From Pristionchus mayeri (Eukaryota; Nematoda; Chromadorea; Rhabditida; Neodiplogasteridae), in contig BTRK01000004.1 of assembly GCA_036245805.1 (NCBI GenBank), forward strand, positions 4,154,001-4,218,000: a stretch of DNA of 64,000 nt, in the 5' to 3' direction. Under the pieces are notes generated by a model. The model searched no databases. It was not told where the DNA came from and worked only from the letters and a program-made list of their open reading frames with translations. The translations under genes were made by a program, and so were the position numbers. This document shows positions 24,701 through 39,700 of the stretch, piece by piece. Numbering within the stretch: the first letter of the stretch is position 1; each line of letters begins with the position of its first letter.

Positions 24701-27700
24701 GTGAATAGAGGAAGGAACTCGCACGAAGGATTTGGAAGAGGTCTCATTCATCAAAACAGTTATGAAATGATCTGGGATGAGAGAGAGATGGAATAGTGGG
24801 AGTGGGGTGAATAGAGGAAGGAACTCGCACGAAGAATTTGGAAGAGGTCTCATTCAGCAAAACAGTTATGAAATGACCTGGGATGAGGGAGGGATGGAAT
24901 AGTGGGAGTGGGGTGAATAGAGGAAGGAACTCGTACGAAGGATTTGGAAGAGGTCTCATTCAGCAAAACAGTTATGAAATGACCTGGGATGAGGGAGGGA
25001 TGGAATAGTGGGAGTGGGGTGAATAGAGGAAGGAACTCGCACGAAGGATTTGGAAGAGGTCTCATTCAGCAAAACAGTTATGAAATGACCTGGGATGAGG
25101 GAGGGATGGAATAGTGGGAGTGGGGTGAATAGAGGAAGGAACTCGCACGAAGGATTTGGAAGAGGTCTCATTCAGCAAAACAGTTATGAAATGATCTGGG
25201 ATGAGAGAGAGATGGAATAGTGGGAGTGGGGTGAATAGAGGAAGGAACTCGCACGAAGAATTTGGAAGAGGTCTCATTCAGCAAAACAGTTATGAAATGA
25301 CCTGGGATGAGAGAGGGATGGAATAGTGGGAGTGGGGTGAATAGAGGAAGGAACTCGCACGAAGGATTTGGAAGAGGTCTCATTCAGCAAAACAGTTATG
25401 AAATGATCTGGGATGAGAGAGAGATGGAATAGTGGGAGTGGGGTGAATAGAGGAAGGAACTCGCACGAAGAATTTGGAAGAGGTCTCATTCAGCAAAACA
25501 GTTATGAAATGATCTGGGATGAGAGATAGATGGAATAGTGGGAGTGGGGTGAATAGAGGAAGGAACTCGTACGAAGGATTTGGAAGAGGTCTCATTCAGC
25601 AAAACAGTTATGAAATGACCTGGGATGAGGGAGGGATGGAATAGTGGGAGTGGGGTGAATAGAGGAAGGAACTCGCACGAAGGATTTGGAAGAGGTCTCA
25701 TTCAGCAAAACAGTTATGAAATGACCTGGGATGAGGGAGGGATGGAATAGTGGGAGTGGGGTGAATAGAGGAAGGAACTCGCACGAAGGATTTGGAAGAG
25801 GTCTCATTCATCAAAACAGTTATGAAATGATCTGGGATGAGGGAGGGATGGAATAGTGGGAGTGGGGTGAATAGAGGAAGGAACTCGCACGAAGGATTTG
25901 GAAGAGGTCTCATTCAGCAAAACAGTTATGAAATGACCTGGGATGAGGGAGGGATGGAATAGTGGGAGTGGGGTGAATAGAGGAAGGAACTCGCACGAAG
26001 GATTTGGAAGAGGTCTCATTCATCAAAACAGTTATGAAATGATCTGGGATGAGAGAGAGATGGAATAGTGGGAGTGGGGTGAATAGAGGAAGGAACTCGC
26101 ACGAAGAATTTGGAAGAGGTCTCATTCAGCAAAACAGTTATGAAATGATCTGGGATGAGAGATAGATGGAATAGTGGGAGTGGGGTGAATAGAGGAAGGA
26201 ACTCGTACGAAGGATTTGGAAGAGGTCTCATTCAGTAAAACAGTTATGAAATGACCTGGGATGAGGGAGGGATGGAATAGTGGGAGTGGGGTGAATAGAG
26301 GAAGGAACTCGCACGAAGGATTTGGAAGAGGTCTCATTCAGCAAAACAGTTATGAAATGACCTGGGATGAGGGAGGGATGGAATAGTGGGAGTGGGGTGA
26401 ATAGAGGAAGGAACTCGCACGAAGGATTTGGAAGAGGTCTCATTCATCAAAAAAGTTATGAAATGATCTGGGATGAGAGAGAGATGGAATAGTGGGAGTG
26501 GGGTGAATAGAGGAAGGAACTCGCACGAAGGATTTGGAAGAGGTCTCATTCAGCAAAACAGTTATGAAATGACCTGGGATGAGGGAGGGATGGAATAGTG
26601 GGAGTGGGGTGAATAGAGGAAGGAACTCGCACGAAGGATTTGGAAGAGGTCTCATTCATCAAAACAGTTATGAAATGATCTGGGATGAGGGAGGGATGGA
26701 ATAGTGGGAGTGGGGTGAATAGAGGAAGGAACTCGCACGAAGGATTTGGAAGAGGTCTCATTCAGCAAAACAGTTATGAAATGACCTGGGATGAGGGAGG
26801 GATGGAATAGTGGGAGTGGGGTGAATAGAGGAAGGAACTCGCACGAAGGATTTGGAAGAGGTCTCATTCATCAAAACAGTTATGAAATGATCTGGGATGA
26901 GAGAGAGATGGAATAGTGGGAGTGGGGTGAATAGAGGAAGGAACTCGCACGAAGAATTTGGAAGAGGTCTCATTCAGCAAAACAGTTATGAAATGATCTG
27001 GGATGAGAGATAGATGGAATAGTGGGAGTGGGGTGAATAGAGGAAGGAACTCGTACGAAGGATTTGGAAGAGGTCTCATTCAGCAAAACAGTTATGAAAT
27101 GACCTGGGATGAGGGAGGGATGGAATAGTGGGAGTGGGGTGAATAGAGGAAGGAACTCGCACGAAGGATTTGGAAGAGGTCTCATTCAGCAAAACAGTTA
27201 TGAAATGACCTGGGATGAGGGAGGGATGGAATAGTGGGAGTGGGGTGAATAGAGGAAGGAACTCGTACGAAGGATTTGGAAGAGGTCTCATTCAGCAAAA
27301 CAGTTATGAAATGATCTGGGATGAGAGAGAGATGGAATAGTGGGAGTGGGGTGAATAGAGGAAGGAACTCGTACGAAGGATTTGGAAGAGGTCTCATTCA
27401 GCAAAACAGTTATGAAATGATCTGGGATGAGAGAGAGATGGAATAGTGGGAGTGGGGTGAATAGAGGAAGGAACTCGCACGAAGAATTTGGAAGAGGTCT
27501 CATTCATCAAAACAGTTATGAAATGATCTGGGATGAGAGAGAGATGGAATAGTGGGAGTGGGGTGAATAGAGGAAGGAACTCGCACGAAGAATTTGGAAG
27601 AGGTCTCATTCAGCAAAACAGTTATGAAATGACCTGGGATGAGGGAGGGATGGAATAGTGGGAGTGGGGTGAATAGAGGAAGGAACTCGTACGAAGGATT

Positions 27701-30700
27701 TGGAAGAGGTCTCATTCAGCAAAACAGTTATGAAATGACCTGGGATGAGGGAGGGATGGAATAGTGGGAGTGGGGTGAATAGAGGAAGGAACTCGCACGA
27801 AGGATTTGGAAGAGGTCTCATTCAGCAAAACAGTTATGAAATGACCTGGGATGAGGGAGGGATGGAATAGTGGGAGTGGGGTGAATAGAGGAAGGAACTC
27901 GCACGAAGGATTTGGAAGAGGTCTCATTCATCAAAAAAGTTATGAAATGATCTGGGATGAGAGAGAGATGGAATAGTGGGAGTGGGGTGAATAGAGGAAG
28001 GAACTCGCACGAAGGATTTGGAAGAGGTCTCATTCAGCAAAACAGTTATGAAATGACCTGGGATGAGGGAGGGATGGAATAGTGGGAGTGGGGTGAATAG
28101 AGGAAGGAACTCGCACGAAGGATTTGGAAGAGGTCTCATTCATCAAAACAGTTATGAAATGATCTGGGATGAGGGAGGGATGGAATAGTAGGAGTGGGGT
28201 GAATAGAGGAAGGAACTCGCACGAAGGATTTGGAAGAGGTCTCATTCAGCAAAACAGTTATGAAATGACCTGGGATGAGGGAGGGATGGAATAGTGGGAG
28301 TGGGGTGAATAGAGGAAGGAACTCGCACGAAGGATTTGGAAGAGGTCTCATTCATCAAAACAGTTATGAAATGATCTGGGATGAGAGAGAGATGGAATAG
28401 TGGGAGTGGGGTGAATAGAGGAAGGAACTCGCACGAAGAATTTGGAAGAGGTCTCATTCAGCAAAACAGTTATGAAATGATCTGGGATGAGAGATAGATG
28501 GAATAGTGGGAGTGGGGTGAATAGAGGAAGGAACTCGTACGAAGGATTTGGAAGAGGTCTCATTCAGCAAAACAGTTATGAAATGACCTGGGATGAGGGA
28601 GGGATGGAATAGTGGGAGTGGGGTGAATAGAGGAAGGAACTCGCACGAAGGATTTGGAAGAGGTCTCATTCAGCAAAACAGTTATGAAATGACCTGGGAT
28701 GAGGGAGGGATGGAATAGTGGGAGTGGGGTGAATAGAGGAAGGAACTCGCACGAAGGATTTGGAAGAGGTCTCATTCATCAAAAAAGTTATGAAATGATC
28801 TGGGATGAGAGAGAGATGGAATAGTGGGAGTGGGGTGAATAGAGGAAGGAACTCGCACGAAGGATTTGGAAGAGGTCTCATTCAGCAAAACAGTTATGAA
28901 ATGATCTGGGATGAGGGAGGGATGGAATAGTGGGAGTGGGGTGAATAGAGGAAGGAACTCGCACGAAGGATTTGGAAGAGGTCTCATTCATCAAAACAGT
29001 TATGAAATGATCTGGGATGAGGGAGGGATGGAATAGTGGGAGTGGGGTGAATAGAGGAAGGAACTCGCACGAAGGATTTGGAAGAGGTCTCATTCAGCAA
29101 AACAGTTATGAAATGACCTGGGATGAGGGAGGGATGGAATAGTGGGAGTGGGGTGAATAGAGGAAGGAACTCGCACGAAGGATTTGGAAGAGGTCTCATT
29201 CATCAAAACAGTTATGAAATGATCTGGGATGAGAGAGAGATGGAATAGTGGGAGTGGGGTGAATAGAGGAAGGAACTCGCACGAAGAATTTGGAAGAGGT
29301 CTCATTCAGCAAAACAGTTATGAAATGATCTGGGATGAGAGATAGATGGAATAGTGGGAGTGGGGTGAATAGAGGAAGGAACTCGTACGAAGGATTTGGA
29401 AGAGGTCTCATTCAGCAAAACAGTTATGAAATGACCTGGGATGAGGGAGGGATGGAATAGTGGGAGTGGGGTGAATAGAGGAAGGAACTCGCACGAAGGA
29501 TTTGGAAGAGGTCTCATTCAGCAAAACAGTTATGAAATGACCTGGGATGAGGGAGGGATGGAATAGTGGGAGTGGGGTGAATAGAGGAAGGAACTCGTAC
29601 GAAGGATTTGGAAGAGGTCTCATTCAGCAAAACAGTTATGAAATGATCTGGGATGAGAGAGAGATGGAATAGTGGGAGTGGGGTGAATAGAGGAAGGAAC
29701 TCGTACGAAGGATTTGGAAGAGGTCTCATTCAGCAAAACAGTTATGAAATGACCTGGGATGAGGGAGGGATGGAATAGTGGGAGTGGGGTGAATAGAGGA
29801 AGGAACTCGCACGAAGGATTTGGAAGAGGTCTCATTCAGCAAAACAGTTATGAAATGATCTGGGATGAGAGAGAGATGGAATAGTGGGAGTGGGGTGAAT
29901 AGAGGAAGGAACTCGCACGAAGAATTTGGAAGAGGTCTCATTCAGCAAAACAGTTATGAAATGACCTGGGATGAGAGAGGGATGGAATAGTGGGAGTGGG
30001 GTGAATAGAGGAAGGAACTCGCACGAAGGATTTGGAAGAGGTCTCATTCAGCAAAACAGTTATGAAATGATCTGGGATGAGAGAGAGATGGAATAGTGGG
30101 AGTGGGGTGAATAGAGGAAGGAACTCGCACGAAGAATTTGGAAGAGGTCTCATTCAGCAAAACAGTTATGAAATGATCTGGGATGAGAGATAGATGGAAT
30201 AGTGGGAGTGGGGTGAATAGAGGAAGGAACTCGTACGAAGGATTTGGAAGAGGTCTCATTCAGCAAAACAGTTATGAAATGACCTGGGATGAGGGAGGGA
30301 TGGAATAGTGGGAGTGGGGTGAATAGAGGAAGGAACTCGCACGAAGGATTTGGAAGAGGTCTCATTCAGCAAAACAGTTATGAAATGACCTGGGATGAGG
30401 GAGGGATGGAATAGTGGGAGTGGGGTGAATAGAGGAAGGAACTCGTACGAAGGATTTGGAAGAGGTCTCATTCAGCAAAACAGTTATGAAATGATCTGGG
30501 ATGAGAGAGAGATGGAATAGTGGGAGTGGGGTGAATAGAGGAAGGAACTCGTACGAAGGATTTGGAAGAGGTCTCATTCAGCAAAACAGTTATGAAATGA
30601 TCTGGGATGAGAGAGAGATGGAATAGTGGGAGTGGGGTGAATAGAGGAAGGAACTCGCACGAAGAATTTGGAAGAGGTCTCATTCATCAAAACAGTTATG

Positions 30701-33700
30701 AAATGATCTGGGATGAGAGAGAGATGGAATAGTGGGAGTGGGGTGAATAGAGGAAGGAACTCGCACGAAGAATTTGGAAGAGGTCTCATTCAGCAAAACA
30801 GTTATGAAATGACCTGGGATGAGGGAGGGATGGAATAGTGGGAGTGGGGTGAATAGAGGAAGGAACTCGTACGAAGGATTTGGAAGAGGTCTCATTCAGC
30901 AAAACAGTTATGAAATGACCTGGGATGAGGGAGGGATGGAATAGTGGGAGTGGGGTGAATAGAGGAAGGAACTCGCACGAAGGATTTGGAAGAGGTCTCA
31001 TTCAGCAAAACAGTTATGAAATGACCTGGGATGAGGGAGGGATGGAATAGTGGGAGTGGGGTGAATAGAGGAAGGAACTCGCACGAAGGATTTGGAAGAG
31101 GTCTCATTCATCAAAAAAGTTATGAAATGATCTGGGATGAGAGAGAGATGGAATAGTGGGAGTGGGGTGAATAGAGGAAGGAACTCGCACGAAGGATTTG
31201 GAAGAGGTCTCATTCAGCAAAACAGTTATGAAATGACCTGGGATGAGGGAGGGATGGAATAGTGGGAGTGGGGTGAATAGAGGAAGGAACTCGCACGAAG
31301 GATTTGGAAGAGGTCTCATTCATCAAAACAGTTATGAAATGATCTGGGATGAGGGAGGGATGGAATAGTAGGAGTGGGGTGAATAGAGGAAGGAACTCGC
31401 ACGAAGGATTTGGAAGAGGTCTCATTCAGCAAAACAGTTATGAAATGACCTGGGATGAGGGAGGGATGGAATAGTGGGAGTGGGGTGAATAGAGGAAGGA
31501 ACTCGCACGAAGGATTTGGAAGAGGTCTCATTCATCAAAACAGTTATGAAATGATCTGGGATGAGAGAGAGATGGAATAGTGGGAGTGGGGTGAATAGAG
31601 GAAGGAACTCGCACGAAGAATTTGGAAGAGGTCTCATTCAGCAAAACAGTTATGAAATGATCTGGGATGAGAGATAGATGGAATAGTGGGAGTGGGGTGA
31701 ATAGAGGAAGGAACTCGTACGAAGGATTTGGAAGAGGTCTCATTCAGCAAAACAGTTATGAAATGACCTGGGATGAGGGAGGGATGGAATAGTGGGAGTG
31801 GGGTGAATAGAGGAAGGAACTCGCACGAAGGATTTGGAAGAGGTCTCATTCAGCAAAACAGTTATGAAATGACCTGGGATGAGGGAGGGATGGAATAGTG
31901 GGAGTGGGGTGAATAGAGGAAGGAACTCGCACGAAGGATTTGGAAGAGGTCTCATTCATCAAAAAAGTTATGAAATGATCTGGGATGAGAGAGAGATGGA
32001 ATAGTGGGAGTGGGGTGAATAGAGGAAGGAACTCGCACGAAGGATTTGGAAGAGGTCTCATTCAGCAAAACAGTTATGAAATGATCTGGGATGAGGGAGG
32101 GATGGAATAGTGGGAGTGGGGTGAATAGAGGAAGGAACTCGCACGAAGGATTTGGAAGAGGTCTCATTCATCAAAACAGTTATGAAATGATCTGGGATGA
32201 GGGAGGGATGGAATAGTGGGAGTGGGGTGAATAGAGGAAGGAACTCGCACGAAGGATTTGGAAGAGGTCTCATTCAGCAAAACAGTTATGAAATGACCTG
32301 GGATGAGGGAGGGATGGAATAGTGGGAGTGGGGTGAATAGAGGAAGGAACTCGCACGAAGGATTTGGAAGAGGTCTCATTCATCAAAACAGTTATGAAAT
32401 GATCTGGGATGAGAGAGAGATGGAATAGTGGGAGTGGGGTGAATAGAGGAAGGAACTCGCACGAAGAATTTGGAAGAGGTCTCATTCAGCAAAACAGTTA
32501 TGAAATGATCTGGGATGAGAGATAGATGGAATAGTGGGAGTGGGGTGAATAGAGGAAGGAACTCGCACGAAGAATTTGGAAGAGGTCTCATTCAGCAAAA
32601 CAGTTATGAAATGATCTGGGATGAGGGAGGGATGGAATAGTGGGAGTGGGGTGAATAGAGGAAGGAACTCGCACGAAGGATTTGGAAGAGGTCTCATTCA
32701 GCAAAACAGTTATGAAATGACCTGGGATGAGGGAGGGATGGAATAGTGGGAGTGGGGTGAATAGAGGAAGGAACTCGCACGAAGGATTTGGAAGAGGTCT
32801 CATTCATCAAAACAGTTATGAAATGATCTGGGATGAGAGAGAGATGGAATAGTGGGAGTGGGGTGAATAGAGGAAGGAACTCGCACGAAGGATTTGGAAG
32901 AGGTCTCATTCAGCAAAACAGTTATGAAATGACCTGGGATGAGGGAGGGATGGAATAGTGGGAGTGGGGTGAATAGAGGAAGGAACTCGCACGAAGGATT
33001 TGGAAGAGGTCTCATTCATCAAAACAGTTATGAAATGATCTGGGATGAGAGAGAGATGGAATAGTGGGAGTGGGGTGAATAGAGGAAGGAACTCGCACGA
33101 AGAATTTGGAAGAGGTCTCATTCAGCAAAACAGTTATGAAATGATCTGGGATGAGAGATAGATGGAATAGTGGGAGTGGGGTGAATAGAGGAAGGAACTC
33201 GTACGAAGGATTTGGAAGAGGTCTCATTCAGCAAAACAGTTATGAAATGACCTGGGATGAGGGAGGGATGGAATAGTGGGAGTGGGGTGAATAGAGGAAG
33301 GAACTCGCACGAAGGATTTGGAAGAGGTCTCATTCAGCAAAACAGTTATGAAATGACCTGGGATGAGGGAGGGATGGAATAGTGGGAGTGGGGTGAATAG
33401 AGGAAGGAACTCGTACGAAGGATTTGGAAGAGGTCTCATTCAGCAAAACAGTTATGAAATGATCTGGGATGAGAGAGAGATGGAATAGTGGGAGTGGGGT
33501 GAATAGAGGAAGGAACTCGTACGAAGGATTTGGAAGAGGTCTCATTCAGCAAAACAGTTATGAAATGACCTGGGATGAGGGAGGGATGGAATAGTGGGAG
33601 TGGGGTGAATAGAGGAAGGAACTCGCACGAAGGATTTGGAAGAGGTCTCATTCAGCAAAACAGTTATGAAATGGCCTGGGATGAGGGAGGGATGGAATAG

Positions 33701-36700
33701 TGGGAGTGGGGTGAATAGAGGAAGGAACTCGTACGAAGGATTTGGAAGAGGTCTCATTCAGCAAAACAGTTATGAAATGACCTGGGATGAGGGAGGGATG
33801 GAATAGTGGGAGTGGGGTGAATAGAGGAAGGAACTCGTACGAAGGATTTGGAAGAGGTCTCATTCAGCAAAACAGTTATGAAATGACCTGGGATGAGAGA
33901 GGGATGGAATAGTGGGAGTGGGGTGAATAGAGGAAGGAACTCGCACGAAGGATTTGGAAGAGGTCTCATTCAGCAAAACAGTTATGAAATGATCTGGGAT
34001 GAGAGAGAGATGGAATAGTGGGAGTGGGGTGAATAGAGGAAGGAACTCGCGCGAAGGATTTGGAAGAGGTCTCATTCAGCAAAACAGTTATGAAATGATC
34101 TGGGATGAGGGAGGGATGGAATAGTGGGAGTGGGGTGAATAGAGGAAGGAACTCGTACGAAGGATTTGGAAGAGGTCTCATTCAGCAAAACAGTTATGAA
34201 ATGACCTGGGATGAGGGAGGGATGGAATAGTGGGAGTGGGGTGAATAGAGGAAGGAACTCGCACGAAGGATTTGGAAGAGGTCTCATTCAGCAAAACTGT
34301 TATGAAATGATCTGGGATGAGAGATAGATGGAATAGTGGGAGTGGGGTGAATAGAGGAAGGAACTCGCACGAAGGATTTGGAAGAGGTCTCATTCAGCAA
34401 AACAGTTATGAAATGACCTGGGATGAGGGAGGGATGGAATAGTGGGAGTGGGGTGAATAGAGGAAGGAACTCGCACGAAGGATTTGGAAGAGGTCTCATT
34501 CAGCAAAACAGTTATGAAATGACCTGGGATGAGGGAGGGATGGAATAGTGGGAGTGGGGTGAATAGAGGAAGGAACTCGTACGAAGGATTTGGAAGAGGT
34601 CTCATTCAGCAAAACAGTTATGAAATGACCTGGGATGAGGGAGGGATGGAATAGTGGGAGTGGGGTGAATAGAGGAAGGAACTCGCACGAAGGATTTGGA
34701 AGAGGTCTCATTCATCAAAACAGTTATGAAATGATCTGGGATGAGAGAGAGATGGAATAGTGGGAGTGGGGTGAATAGAGGAAGGAACTCGCACGAAGGA
34801 TTTGGAAGAGGTCTCATTCATCAAAACAGTTATGAAATGATGGAAGGAACTCGTACGAAGGATTTGGAAGAGGTCTCATTCAGCAAAACAGTTATGAAAT
34901 GACCTGGGATGAGGGAGGGATGGAATAGTGGGAGTGGGGTGAATAGAGGAAGGAACTCGTACGAAGGATTTGGAAGAGGTCTCATTCAGCAAAACAGTTA
35001 TGAAATGACCTGGGATGAGGGAGGGATGGAATAGTGGGAGTGGGGTGAATAGAGGAAGGAACTCGCGCGAAGGATTTGGAAGAGGTCTCATTCAGCAAAA
35101 CAGTTATGAAATGACCTGGGATGAGGGAGGGATGGAATAGTGGGAGTGGGGTGAATACAGGAAGGAACTCGCACGAAGGATTTGGAAGAGGTCTCATTCA
35201 TCAAAACAGTTATGAAATGATCTGGGATGAGAGAGAGATGGAATAGTGGGAGTGGGGTGAATACAGGAAGGAACTCGCACGAAGGATTTGGAACAGGTCT
35301 CATTCATCAAAACAGTTATGAAATGATCTGGGATGAGAGAGAGATGGAATAGTGGGAGTGGGGTGAATAGAGGAAGGAACTCGCACGAAGGATTTGGAAG
35401 AGGTCTCATTCATCAAAACAGTTATGAAATGATCTGGGATGAGAGAGAGATGGAATAGTGGGAGTGGGGTGAATAGAGAAAGGAACTCGCACGAAGGATG
35501 TGGAAGAGGTCTCATTCAGCAAAACAGTTATGAAATGACCTGGGATGAGGGAGGGATGGAATAGTGGGAGTGGGGTGAATAGAGGAAGGAACTCGTACGA
35601 AGGATTTGGAAGAGGTCTCATTCAGCAAAACAGTTATGAAATGATCTGGGATGAGGGAGGGATGGAATAGTGGGAGTGGGGTGAATAGAGGAAGGAGCTC
35701 GCACGAAGGATTTGGAAGAGGTCTCATTCATCAAAACAGTTATGAAATGATCTGGGATGAGAGAGAGATGGAATAGTGGGAGTGGGGTGAATAGAGAAAG
35801 GAACTCGCACGAAGGATTTGGAAGATGTCTCATTCAGCAAAACAGTTATGAAATGACCTGGGATGAGGGAGGGATGGAATAGTGGGAGTGGGGTGAATAG
35901 AGGAAGGAACTCGCACGAAGGATTTGGAAGAGGTCTCATTCATCAAAACAGTTATGAAATGATCTGGGATGAGAGAGAGATGGAATAGTGGGAGTGGGGT
36001 GAATAGAGGAAGGAACTCGCACGAAGGATTTGGAAGAGGTCTCATTCAGCAAAACAGTTATGAAATGATCTGGGATGAGAGATAGATGGAATAGTGGGAG
36101 TGGGGTGAATAGAGGAAGGAACTCGCACGAAGGATTTGGAAGAGGTCTCATTCAGCAAAACAGTTATGAAATGATCTGGGATGAGAGATAGATGGAATAG
36201 TGGGAGTGGGGTGAATAGAGGAAGGAACTCGTACGAACGATTTGGAAGAGGTCTCATTCAGCAAAACAGTTATGAAATGACCTGGGATGAGGGAGGGATG
36301 GAATAGTGGGAGTGGGGTGAATAGAGGAAGGAACTCGCACGAAGGATTTGGAAGAGGTCTCATTCATCAAAACAGTTATGAAATGATCTGGGATGAGAGA
36401 TAGATGGAATAGTGGGAGTGGGGTGAATAGAAGAAGGAACTCGTACGAAGGATTTGGAAGAGGTCTCATTCAGCAAAACAGTTATGAAATGACCTGGGAT
36501 GAGGGAGGGATGGAATAGTGGGAGTGGGGTGAATAGAGGAAGGAACTCGCACGAAGGATTTGGAAGAGGTCTCATTCAGCAAAGCAGTTATGAAATGACC
36601 TGGGATGAGGGAGGGATGGAATAGTGGGAGTGGGGTGAATAGAGGAAGGAGCTCGTACGAACGATTTGGAAGAGGTCTCATTCAGCAAAACAGTTATGAA

Positions 36701-39700
36701 ATGACCTGGGATGAGGGAGGGATGGAATAGTGGGAGTGGGGTGAATAGAGGAAGGAACTCGCACGAAGGATTTGGAAGAGGTCTCATTCAGCAAAACAGT
36801 TATGAAATGATCTGGGATGAGAGATAGATGGAATAGTGGGAGTGGGGTGAATAGAGGAAGGAACTCGCGCGAAGGATTTGGAAGAGGTCTCATTCAGCAA
36901 AACAGTTATGAAATGACCTGGGATGAGGGAGGGATGGAATAGTGGGAGTGGGGTGAATAGAGGAAAGAACTCGCACGAAGGATTTGGAAGAGGTCTCATT
37001 CATCAAAACAGTTATGAAATGATCTGGGATGAGAGAGAGATGGAATAGTGGGAGTGGGGTGAATAGAGAAAGGAACTCGCACGAAGGATGTGGAAGAGGT
37101 CTCATTCAGCAAAACAGTTATGAAATGACCTGGGATGAGGGAGGGATGGAATAGTGGGAGTGGGGTGAATAGAGGAAGGAACTCGTACGAAGGATTTGGA
37201 AGAGGTCTCATTCAGCAAAACAGTTATGAAATGATCTGGGATGAGGGAGGGATGGAATAGTGGGAGTGGGGTGAATAGAGGAAGGAGCTCGCACGAAGGA
37301 TTTGGAAGAGGTCTCATTCATCAAAACAGTTATGAAATGATCTGGGATGAGAGAGAGATGGAATAGTGGGAGTGGGGTGAATAGAGAAAGGAACTCGCAC
37401 GAAGGATTTGGAAGATGTCTCATTCAGCAAAACAGTTATGAAATGACCTGGGATGAGGGAGGGATGGAATAGTGGGAGTGGGGTGAATAGAGGAAGGAAC
37501 TCGCACGAAGGATTTGGAAGAGGTCTCATTCATCAAAACAGTTATGAAATGATCTGGGATGAGAGAGAGATGGAATAGTGGGAGTGGGGTGAATAGAGGA
37601 AGGAACTCGCACGAAGGATTTGGAAGAGGTCTCATTCAGCAAAACAGTTATGAAATGATCTGGGATGAGAGATAGATGGAATAGTGGGAGTGGGGTGAAT
37701 AGAGGAAGGAACTCGCACGAAGGATTTGGAAGAGGTCTCATTCAGCAAAACAGTTATGAAATGATCTGGGATGAGAGATAGATGGAATAGTGGGAGTGGG
37801 GTGAATAGAGGAAGGAACTCGTACGAACGATTTGGAAGAGGTCTCATTCAGCAAAACAGTTATGAAATGACCTGGGATGAGGGAGGGATGGAATAGTGGG
37901 AGTGGGGTGAATAGAGGAAGGAACTCGCACGAAGGATTTGGAAGAGGTCTCATTCAGCAAAACAGTTATGAAATGACCTGGGATGAGGGAGGGATGGAAT
38001 AGTGGGAGTGGGGTGAATAGAGGAAGGAACTCGTACGAAGGATTTGGAAGAGGTCTCATTCAGCAAAACAGTTATGAAATGACCTGGGATGAGGGAGGGA
38101 TGGAATAGTGGGAGTGGGGTGAATAGAGGAAGGAACTCGCACGAAGGATTTGGAAGAGGTCTCATTCAGCAAAACAGTTATGAAATGACCTGGGATGAGG
38201 GAGGGATGGAATAGTGGGAGTGGGGTGAATAGAGGAAGGAGCTCGTACGAACGATTTGGAAGAGGTCTCATTCAGCAAAACAGTTATGAAATGACCTGGG
38301 ATGAGGGAGGGATGGAATAGTGGGAGTGGGGTGAATAGAGGAAGGAACTCGCACGAAGGATTTGGAAGAGGTCTCATTCAGCAAAACAGTTATGAAATGA
38401 TCTGGGATGAGAGATAGATGGAATAGTGGGAGTGGGGTGAATAGAGGAAGGAACTCGCACGAACGATTTGGAAGAGGTCTCATTCAGCAAAACAGTTATG
38501 AAATGACCTGGGATGAGGGAGGGATGGAATAGTGGGAGTGGGGTGAATAGAGGAAGGAACTCGCACGAAGGATTTGGAAGAGGTCTCATTCAGCAAAACA
38601 GTTATGAAATGACCTGGGATGAGGGAGGGATGGAATAGTGGGAGTGGGGTGAATAGAGGAAGGAACTCGCACGAAGGATTTGGAAGAGGTCTCATTCAGC
38701 AAAACAGTTATGAAATGACCTGGGATGAGGGAGGGATGGAATAGTGGGAGTGGGGTGAATAGAGGAAGGAACTCGTACGAAGGATTTGGAAGAGGTCTCA
38801 TTCAGCAAAACAGTTATGAAATGACCTGGGATGAGGGAGGGATGGAATAGTGGGAGTGGGGTGAATAGAGGAAGGAACTCGCGCGAAGGATTTGGAAGAG
38901 GTCTCATTCAGCAAAACAGTTATGAAATGACCTGGGATGAGGGAGGGATGGAATAGTGGGAGTGGGGTGAATAGAGGAAAGAACTCGCACGAAGGATTTG
39001 GAAGAGGTCTCATTCATCAAAACAGTTATGAAATGATCTGGGATGAGAGAGAGATGGAATAGTGGGAGTGGGGTGAATAGAGAAAGGAACTCGCACGAAG
39101 GATGTGGAAGAGGTCTCATTCAGCAAAACAGTTATGAAATGACCTGGGATGAGGGAGGGATGGAATAGTGGGAGTGGGGTGAATAGAGGAAGGAACTCGT
39201 ACGAAGGATTTGGAAGAGGTCTCATTCAGCAAAACAGTTATGAAATGATCTGGGATGAGGGAGGGATGGAATAGTGGGAGTGGGGTGAATAGAGGAAGGA
39301 GCTCGCACGAAGGATTTGGAAGAGGTCTCATTCATCAAAACAGTTATGAAATGATCTGGGATGAGAGAGAGATGGAATAGTGGGAGTGGGGTGAATAGAG
39401 AAAGGAACTCGCACGAAGGATTTGGAAGATGTCTCATTCAGCAAAACAGTTATGAAATGACCTGGGATGAGGGAGGGATGGAATAGTGGGAGTGGGGTGA
39501 ATAGAGGAAGGAACTCGCACGAAGGATTTGGAAGAGGTCTCATTCATCAAAACAGTTATGAAATGATCTGGGATGAGAGAGAGATGGAATAGTGGGAGTG
39601 GGGTGAATAGAGGAAGGAACTCGCACGAAGGATTTGGAAGAGGTCTCATTCAGCAAAACAGTTATGAAATGATCTGGGATGAGAGATAGATGGAATAGTG

